A DNA stretch of 6,715 bases from Fen731 sp964354265 (lineage in GTDB: Bacteria > Actinomycetota > Humimicrobiia > Humimicrobiales > Humimicrobiaceae), in assembly GCA_964354265.1 (NCBI GenBank), contig CAYGYY010000098.1, forward strand, positions 1 through 6,715, in the 5' to 3' direction. The notes beneath the pieces were generated by a model. The model was not told the DNA's origin and made no database searches. It saw nothing but the letters and a program-made list of their open reading frames with translations. Within the stretch, counting starts at the first letter, position 1. Each line of letters opens with the position of its first letter. Below are positions 1 to 4,995 of the stretch, one piece after another. The position numbers and the translations under genes are program-made.

Positions 1-275
1 TATACACATTCGGGATGAACACCCCGGCTATAATAGACCTTCTTGACCCAAATGGTATGATTAAAGGCCTGACATCTGATTTTACATGGAATGTAGGAAT
101 GAACAGTGCAATTCTCTGCGCATATGGGGTTCTTGAAAAAGAAGCTCCCGAAATGGTTGTTGTGCCTACAGTTGATGTTAATGCAGGTAATATTGAGGAA
201 GTATGGGGTATGGCATACAGGAACGTTCCTATTCCTCCTGAAATAGAAGAAGCGCTTGCTGCTTCAGGACAATAA
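1..275 (+). CDS. C-terminal end of a sugar-type ABC transporter substrate-binding protein (SBP1, partial)
   Basis: The reading frame is open from base 3 and ends at TAA 273-275, leaving the last 90 residues of a protein whose start lies outside the window. The visible part matches, by eye at roughly 40-45% identity, the C-terminus of the complete binding protein at 4996-6237. Shared landmarks are N-x-G-x-N-x-A-I, YGVL-x-KE-x-PE, NIEE-x-W and VP-x-P-x-EIE. Such proteins (type I periplasmic binding fold, Peripla_BP_4-like) capture sugars or polyols outside the membrane and deliver them to an ABC permease. No ATPase or permease follows it here, so its partners would lie upstream or be shared with the second system. 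The internal ATG at 15 is not a start, because homology continues through it. Family assignment is firm; the ligand is unknown. Confidence 0.85.
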   Translation, partial: YTFGMNTPAIIDLLDPNGMIKGLTSDFTWNVGMNSAILCAYGVLEKEAPEMVVVPTVDVNAGNIEEVWGMAYRNVPIPPEIEEALAASGQ

Positions 276-312
276 TAAAGTAATGCCTGTTATATTTTCC
301 TGATAAGTATAA

Positions 313-350
313 TAGTGGAGCAGTAGAACAATGATTGTACTGCTCCACTA
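313..350 (+). terminator. Stem-loop downstream of SBP1 (terminator or mRNA 3'-end stabiliser)
   Basis: TAGTGGAGCAGTA at 313-325 pairs perfectly with TACTGCTCCACTA at 338-350 (13 bp, 12-nt loop), 37 nt after the SBP1 stop. There is no U-tract after the stem; the following bases are AAAGATAGTAAAAAAG. It is therefore not a textbook intrinsic terminator on the + strand and may act as a processing or stability hairpin. A stem with nearly the same core occurs downstream of the second SBP gene (6321-6429). Confidence 0.6.
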
Positions 351-410
351 AAGATAGTAAAAAAGTACTAAATATCATTTCATTATAAACATTATTATTG
401 AAATGTTATT

Positions 411-438
411 TTGATCCATAATAGGCAGGAATTATAAA
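411..438 (+). promoter_or_regulatory. Possible sigma-A-type promoter for the enzyme cassette
   Basis: TTGATC at 411-416 and TATAAA at 433-438 are separated by 16 bp. This would start transcription near 445 and give a leader of about 200 nt before the ATG at 643. The -35 matches consensus at four of six positions and the -10 at five of six. In such AT-rich DNA a chance match is likely, so this is only a candidate. Confidence 0.3.
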
Positions 439-642
439 AATGATCATGTTTATTTTTTGTATAAATAAATAAGGAAATGCAAAAAAAGATCCATTTCTTT
501 CCGGAGAATATATTTACAGGAAACCTGAATAATTGAACCACTTGGTTATCTTTAACATTTTTTTAAATTTGAGAATTATAGTCTATTTAGAAATAGAAAT
601 ATCGGTTTTAAAACTTGTTATTAAATACCCCAGGAGAATTAA

Positions 643-2595
643 ATGAAATTTAAGCACCTATTTGAACCAATAAAACTTGGCGGAATAGAACTTCGCAACC
701 GTATCGTATTTGCCCCAATCGGCATAGGAGCCTATAACGAGGATGAATCAGTTAATGATGCATATTTCACTTTCATAGAAGAAAGGGCGAAAGAGACCGC
801 CCTTATAATCACACAGGGAACAAGGCCTTCAGCAAAGTTTGGAGGTGTGAAACTGATTGGAACTTATGATGATAAATTCATACCGGGCCTATCGAAGTTT
901 GCCGCTTCTGCACATAAAAATGGGGCAAAAATTTTTATACAGAGTGTGATGATAGGCGGAAACGACCCTTTGGGCGGGTACGCGCCATCAGTAATCGATA
1001 TACCTCTTTACAGGGACAAATGGGGAAGAGGCGATTTGCATAAACCCCGGGAGTTGACTCTTGAGCAGGTAAAAATACTTATTGAAGATTTTGCCCAGGG
1101 TGCAAGAAGAGCGAAGGATGCCGGTTTTGACGGTGTTGAAGTACATGCTGCATATGGATATCTGATATCTGAATTTATATGCCCCACTACAAATCAAAGG
1201 ATTGATGAGTATGGAGGCAGTTTTGAAAACAGGATGAGATTTCCAGTAGAAATAATAAGAGCCATTAAGAAAGTCTGTGGAGAGGATTTTCCGATCGGAT
1301 TTAAGTTCAATGCCCATATGGATATTGAACCGACAGGCATAGATGAAGCATTGGGTGTTGAGATTGCAAAAAGGATCGCCGCTGAAGGGGTTGTCTATCT
1401 TCATGAAGTCACGATGGGTGAAGATGTAATGTTTATGGCTTTAGGGAAATATCCTTCTATGCCTACAATTTATCAGCCGAGAAATACTACTGTAGCACTT
1501 GCAGAAAACCTGAAAAAAAATATTGCTGCAACGCCGATTATTGCTGCAGGAGGTATCATTACACCTGAAGATTCTGAAAAGATAATTGCTGATGGTAAAG
1601 CAGACATGGTTGCCGTCGGAAGGGCGCTGCTTGCAGACCCTCACTGGTCACTTAAGGCAAAACAGGAGCAAAGGATAGTCCCGTGTATCAAATGCCTTGT
1701 CTGCCATAATGAAGTTGTTAAAAGGGCAAAACTTGCTGCATGTTCAGTAAATCCGTATCTCTGCAAAGAACGCGAATCCGGATTTCAAGAATCTTCAGTA
1801 TCAAAAAAGGTCATGGTAATAGGTGCGGGACCGGCCGGGATTGTTGCAGCTCTTGCCGCATCAAGGCGCGGCCACAAAGTAAGATTATTTGAAAAGAATA
1901 AAAGGGTTGGAGGCATGCTGATACCCTCAACAATACCTGATTTTAAATATGAATTCGATACTCTTATCAAGTTCTACGAAGACGAGCTAAAGGATAGCTC
2001 TGTAGAGCTTTTTTTGGACACTAAAGTCACTCCCGATCTTGTAAAAAAAGAATCTCCCGATGTATTGATAATTGCCATTGGGGGAGTACCATGCAAACCT
2101 GTAATTAAAGGTATGGAAAAAGCAAGAGCTTATGCAGCAGTAGATATTCTGTGTTCAAATACAATCCCTGAAGGCAGGGATATCGCAGTCATTGGAGGTG
2201 GAGAGGTTGGATGCGAGACAGCGCTGTGGCTGAAGAAGACAGGCAGAGAAGTATCTATCATTGAGGTGTTGGAAGAGCTAATGTCTCTTGAAGAAATGAA
2301 GTACCATACCATGATAATGGAAAGAATGCTTAAAAAGGAAAATGTCAGGGTATATACAGGTTCCAGGGCAGAAGAGATAGAAGACAGTTTTATAAGGATA
2401 AGAACAAGCAATGGTGCGTTAAGTGAGGTTAAAGCTGACTTTATTGTTTATGCAACAGGTTTCAGTCAACCTGATGAACAAATAAGAAGCCTGAAAAGTC
2501 AATGCAACAATGTTTTTGTTATAGGGGATGCTTTACAGCCTGGCAAAATCAGGGAAGCAGTCCATGAAGGAGACAGGTTAGGGAGGCTTATATAA
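643..2595 (+). CDS. NADH:flavin oxidoreductase, Old Yellow Enzyme / 2,4-dienoyl-CoA reductase (FadH)-type, FMN/4Fe-4S/FAD
   Basis: A 650-residue cytoplasmic flavoprotein, close to the ~670 aa of FadH, with the full three-part layout of the family. Residues 1-340 form an OYE-type TIM barrel that binds FMN. It shows H168-A-A-Y171-G-Y173-L, NQR-x-DEYGGS-x-ENR at about 184-197, and phosphate-site motifs AAGGI 301-305 and VGR 325-327. Cysteines 348, 351, 354 and 367 (C-x2-C-x2-C-x12-C) should hold a 4Fe-4S cluster; this spacing is that of trimethylamine dehydrogenase, whereas FadH has x2-x3-x11. A C-terminal FAD/NAD(P) domain follows, with GAGPAG at 394-399, GGGEVG at 518-523 and IGDA at 627-630. 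Gly27 stands where trimethylamine dehydrogenase has its flavin-linking Cys30, so covalent FMN is not expected. The enzyme should pass electrons from NAD(P)H via FAD and the cluster to FMN, or in reverse. The start has AGGAG at 632-636, 6 nt before the ATG. The substrate is unknown: enoate, enoyl-CoA, ketone or amine are all possible. Confidence 0.92.
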   Translation: MKFKHLFEPIKLGGIELRNRIVFAPIGIGAYNEDESVNDAYFTFIEERAKETALIITQGTRPSAKFGGVKLIGTYDDKFIPGLSKFAASAHKNGAKIFIQSVMIGGNDPLGGYAPSVIDIPLYRDKWGRGDLHKPRELTLEQVKILIEDFAQGARRAKDAGFDGVEVHAAYGYLISEFICPTTNQRIDEYGGSFENRMRFPVEIIRAIKKVCGEDFPIGFKFNAHMDIEPTGIDEALGVEIAKRIAAEGVVYLHEVTMGEDVMFMALGKYPSMPTIYQPRNTTVALAENLKKNIAATPIIAAGGIITPEDSEKIIADGKADMVAVGRALLADPHWSLKAKQEQRIVPCIKCLVCHNEVVKRAKLAACSVNPYLCKERESGFQESSVSKKVMVIGAGPAGIVAALAASRRGHKVRLFEKNKRVGGMLIPSTIPDFKYEFDTLIKFYEDELKDSSVELFLDTKVTPDLVKKESPDVLIIAIGGVPCKPVIKGMEKARAYAAVDILCSNTIPEGRDIAVIGGGEVGCETALWLKKTGREVSIIEVLEELMSLEEMKYHTMIMERMLKKENVRVYTGSRAEEIEDSFIRIRTSNGALSEVKADFIVYATGFSQPDEQIRSLKSQCNNVFVIGDALQPGKIREAVHEGDRLGRLI

Positions 2596-3848
2596 TGGAA
2601 ATGACATCAAGGGAAAGAGTTTATGCAACAGTGAACCATAAGGAAGCAGACAGGGTTCCCATATGTTTTGGCGGCAACAGCGCTACTGTAATAGAGGAGG
2701 TTCCCCCAAATGGAATGGCTGCAACAGAGTTGTATGAGCTGGCAGGGATTACAGACGCAAAACCTGCCTACGCCATGGTTGGAAATATTGTAGGCGCGCC
2801 TGATGACAGAGTAATTAAAAGACTGCATTCTGATTTTCATTATCTTTACTCAAATCCACCCGTTGATATAATCCAGGAAGATGAAAATACCAAAATATAT
2901 CCATTCAGTTTTGGAATGAGGATAAAGAGCCTGGGTGGAAATGACATGATAGATTTTACAGATCCTCCCATGAAAAATATCAGGACCGAAAAGGATATTG
3001 AAGAATACCCTTACTGGCCGGCTCTTGATATCAATATAATGGAGGGAGTACTGCAAACAGCTGAAAACCTGCAGGGTAAAACAGATTATTTTATCTGCGC
3101 CGATTATCCCTTTTCATATTATCCCAACAACGGATATGGTTTTAACAGCGGAATGGACAAATATTTCATGGATATGGTCGCAAATCCAAAGCTTTATCAC
3201 AAGCTTGCTGACAGGTTCCTTGAAACAAACCTTGCATATCTTGAACAGTTTTATGGAAAGATAGGCAAATATATTGATTGTGCAATGGTCTATGACGATC
3301 TTGGTACCCAGCAGTCAACACTTGTTTCCCGTGAAATATATGAAAAAAGAATAAAGCCATACCAGAGGATAATAATTGAGAATATCAGGAAGTATTTGAG
3401 ACCCGAAGCAAAAATCATGATACATTCATGCGGTTCAATATATGATTTTATACCCGATCTAATTGAAATAGGGGTCCAGATATTGAATCCATTGCAGCCT
3501 CTGGCAAAAAATATGGAGCCCTGGAGGCTAAAAAAGAAATTCGGGAAAGACCTTGCATTCCTGGGTGGGTTTGATACCCAGTTATTGCTGCCTAATGGAA
3601 CTGAGAAAGAAATAATAGAAGGTGTAAAGAAGCTGATAGAGGAATATGCTCATGGAGGAGGTTTTATTTTCGCCGCAAGCATTAATATACAATCTGATAC
3701 GCCTGCAAAAAATATCCTGACCGCATTTGACACAGCATATGAAACTGGTGTTTATCCACTTTCAATTAAAACGGATAAAACCGATTATGTAAGTTATATT
3801 AAAAGCCTTAAGCTTGGAAAAAGGGAAAAGAAAGCCGTCCTTTTATAG
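2595..3848 (+). CDS. URO-D superfamily protein, cobalamin-dependent methyltransferase-like (not HemE)
   Basis: A 417-residue protein whose ATG overlaps the preceding TAA by one base (TAATG), with GGGAGG at 2581-2586 placed 8 nt upstream. This indicates translational coupling with the flavoprotein. Superfamily marks are RVPICFGG at 20-27, YDDLGTQ at 233-239, H277-S-C279-G followed by the G-V-x-x-L-N-P-L-Q strand at 293-301, LGGFDTQ at 323-329, and a GGGFIF...NIQSDTP block at 354-370. The N-terminal RQAGR signature of true uroporphyrinogen decarboxylase is absent, so it is not a haem-pathway enzyme. MtaA/MtbA-type relatives bind zinc through H-x-C plus a third ligand and move methyl groups between a corrinoid protein and a thiol. 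Here H-x-C is present, but the expected third residue seems replaced around Ser362-Ile363. No corrinoid protein lies nearby in the window. The superfamily is firm; the exact reaction is open (demethylation, methyl transfer or decarboxylation). Confidence 0.85.
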   Translation: MEMTSRERVYATVNHKEADRVPICFGGNSATVIEEVPPNGMAATELYELAGITDAKPAYAMVGNIVGAPDDRVIKRLHSDFHYLYSNPPVDIIQEDENTKIYPFSFGMRIKSLGGNDMIDFTDPPMKNIRTEKDIEEYPYWPALDINIMEGVLQTAENLQGKTDYFICADYPFSYYPNNGYGFNSGMDKYFMDMVANPKLYHKLADRFLETNLAYLEQFYGKIGKYIDCAMVYDDLGTQQSTLVSREIYEKRIKPYQRIIIENIRKYLRPEAKIMIHSCGSIYDFIPDLIEIGVQILNPLQPLAKNMEPWRLKKKFGKDLAFLGGFDTQLLLPNGTEKEIIEGVKKLIEEYAHGGGFIFAASINIQSDTPAKNILTAFDTAYETGVYPLSIKTDKTDYVSYIKSLKLGKREKKAVLL

Positions 3849-3861
3849 AATTTGAAGATTT

Positions 3862-3886
3862 AAATAATTAGATATTATAATTATTT
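3862..3886 (+). other. AT-only inverted repeat between the URO-D-like and EthD-like genes
   Basis: AAATAATTA at 3862-3870 pairs with TAATTATTT at 3878-3886 across a 7-nt loop, followed by TTG. It lies in the 99-nt gap between two co-directional genes. With no G-C pairs it is too weak to be a convincing terminator; it may be an AT-rich spacer or a minor attenuating structure. Confidence 0.3.
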
Positions 3887-3947
3887 TTGAAACAGGGATT
3901 ATTGTAAAATTCCAATTAAGCCTATATTAATAACCGGAGGTTTTAAA

Positions 3948-4679
3948 ATGTATGAGCTGTATATAAAAGCAGGTTACCGCCAGATAATCACAATTAAATG
4001 TCCTGAAGGAATGAAAAGGGAAGAACTAAAAAAATGGTGGTTTAAAAGAGCTGAAAAAGTTAAACAACTGCCGTTCCTGAAGTGGTACACAGTCAATTTT
4101 ACACTTGATTGCTCACCTTTCGGAGAACCAAAATTCGATGGTTTTGAGGAACTGTGGTTTAGTGGAGTCAACGAGATGATAATGTCTTACGAGGATAAAA
4201 TAATGAAAGATTCTTTTTCTGATATAAAAAACAATGGACTGGACAAGCAGGGATTTATGCAGGCTGCATGGCTTGAAGAAAATAAAGTGTCTCTTAAAGG
4301 CTATGAGAAAATACCTGACAGGAAAGGTATTGTCAGGCTGACAGGCATATGCACCCAACCTCCAAATATGACAAGGAAGGATTTGACTGACTGGTTTTAC
4401 CAGCATGCAGCAAGAGTAATAGATAGGGATGGAAAAATGATCATCCCTGGAATAAGATGGTACACTCATTGTTTTGCTATTGATTCACCTTTTGGAAAAT
4501 CAAATATTGACGGATGTGCTGAAAACTGGTGGGATTCATTAGAAGAAATAAAGAGGGATTTTGACGGAGAAGTCATGAAATCCCAGTTAGAGGACAGGGA
4601 AGAAGCTATTGATGCAGTTGATCCCGAGTATTTCCAGGGTGCATGGTCTGATGAGAACGTGATAGAAATCCCAAAATAA
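3948..4679 (+). CDS. Tandem-duplicated EthD-like dimeric alpha/beta-barrel protein
   Basis: A 243-residue soluble protein with no signal peptide or membrane segment. It consists of two copies of one domain (about 1-118 and 119-243). Both copies carry the pattern W-Y-T...F-x-x-D...SPFG...DG...E-x-W...MK...F-x-Q/G-A-W...EN. In copy 1 this is W46-Y-T, SPFG 56-59, DG 64-65, W70, MK 86-87, AW 107-108 and EN 111-112. In copy 2 it is W171-Y-T, SPFG 180-183, DG 188-189, W194, MK 210-211, AW 232-233 and EN 236-237. The pattern (M-x-R-x-x-L-x-x-W...H/R-A...V...P-x-x-x-W-Y...DG-x-x-E-x-W) fits the EthD/dimeric alpha-beta barrel group. Single-domain members dimerise; here one chain probably makes the full barrel pair. 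EthD proteins are best known from an ether-degrading cytochrome P450 operon, but their biochemical role is poorly defined. The ATG at 3948 has GGAGG at 3936-3940 with 7-nt spacing. It follows the URO-D-like gene by 99 nt and probably belongs to the same pathway. Family call is moderately sure; the function is unknown. Confidence 0.75.
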   Translation: MYELYIKAGYRQIITIKCPEGMKREELKKWWFKRAEKVKQLPFLKWYTVNFTLDCSPFGEPKFDGFEELWFSGVNEMIMSYEDKIMKDSFSDIKNNGLDKQGFMQAAWLEENKVSLKGYEKIPDRKGIVRLTGICTQPPNMTRKDLTDWFYQHAARVIDRDGKMIIPGIRWYTHCFAIDSPFGKSNIDGCAENWWDSLEEIKRDFDGEVMKSQLEDREEAIDAVDPEYFQGAWSDENVIEIPK

Positions 4680-4680
4680 T

Positions 4681-4709
4681 TTGATAAAAGGAGGAGAATA
4701 ATATATAAT
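4681..4709 (+). promoter_or_regulatory. Strong sigma-A-type promoter for the second SBP operon
   Basis: TTGATA at 4681-4686 and a perfect TATAAT at 4704-4709 are separated by exactly 17 bp. This starts two bases after the EthD stop codon. The predicted start of transcription is near 4716, giving a leader of about 280 nt before the SBP2 ATG. The spacer happens to contain GGAGGAG, which looks like a ribosome site but has no start codon after it. Five of six and six of six consensus matches with ideal spacing make this the best promoter in the window. Confidence 0.65.
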
Positions 4710-4995
4710 TTTTTCAGAATTGTAAATTTATTGTATAGATAATTAATTTGTTTTCAAAAGTAAAACTGTTGGAATTTACAGTTTTGAAAATCTTAGCAAT
4801 TTTTTTAAATTTACCAAAAAGTAGATAGTTATTTTTCTTCACTTGTAATATTTTAATTATTAGAAACTCATACAAAACTTATGTAATTAATACAGCATAA
4901 ATTAATAAAATCTTTAGCATGAGGAGGTGGCGCAAAAAATAATACCTTGAAGAAAAGCATTAAAAAAACATATTAATTAAAGGGGGGAAAACTAA
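4710..4995 (+). promoter_or_regulatory. Long 5' leader of the SBP2 gene with hairpin and orphan Shine-Dalgarno
   Basis: No substantial gene is seen between the EthD stop and the SBP2 start. AAAACTGT 4762-4769 pairs with ACAGTTTT 4778-4785 (8-nt loop). This can be extended by TTTTC 4751-4755 with GAAAA 4786-4790, leaving a 6-nt bulge. A run of seven T follows at about 4800-4806, too far away for a classical terminator. AGGAGGTG at 4922-4929 is a near-perfect anti-SD match but lies about 66 nt before the real start. The working ribosome site of SBP2 is probably AGGGGGG at 4981-4987, 8 nt before the ATG. No known riboswitch class was recognised. Confidence 0.45.

Larger units (their letters stand above)
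276..642. other. Non-coding AT-rich intergenic region between SBP1 and the enzyme cassette
   Basis: I see no credible gene in these 367 bases. Besides the 313-350 stem-loop, the region contains several weak inverted repeats. CATTTCA 376-382 pairs with TGAAATG 399-405. A 9-bp stem with one G-U pair joins 471-479 and 492-500. AACCA 536-540 faces TGGTT 543-547. CTATTT 583-588 faces AAATAG 591-596. GTTTTAAAAC lies at 605-614. The last two sit directly upstream of the ribosome site of the flavoprotein gene and could be operator half-sites, but short AT palindromes are expected by chance here. Confidence 0.6.

Noticed and set aside
308..313. TATAAT as a -10 box after SBP1
   Set aside because: No acceptable -35 lies 15-19 bp upstream and no extended -10 TG is present. 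The hexamer merges with the stem-loop beginning at 313.
988..1404. Antisense reading frames opposite the flavoprotein, URO-D-like and SBP2 genes
   Set aside because: They lie inside strongly supported genes, have no recognisable domains or ribosome sites, and show Cys/Ser/Ile-rich composition typical of reverse-strand shadows.
2595..3848. Annotation as uroporphyrinogen decarboxylase (HemE) in haem synthesis
   Set aside because: The RQAGR-type N-terminal signature is missing, the protein is longer than HemE, and the neighbours are not tetrapyrrole genes. Only the superfamily fold is supported.
3862..3886. Intrinsic terminator between the URO-D-like and EthD-like genes
   Set aside because: The stem is entirely A-T and has only a short T run, so it is unlikely to stop transcription. 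The genes could still be one operon.
4947..4976. TTG-initiated leader peptide of nine codons before SBP2
   Set aside because: The nearest Shine-Dalgarno ends about 18 nt upstream, too far to serve it, and the peptide is only lysine-rich AT sequence.
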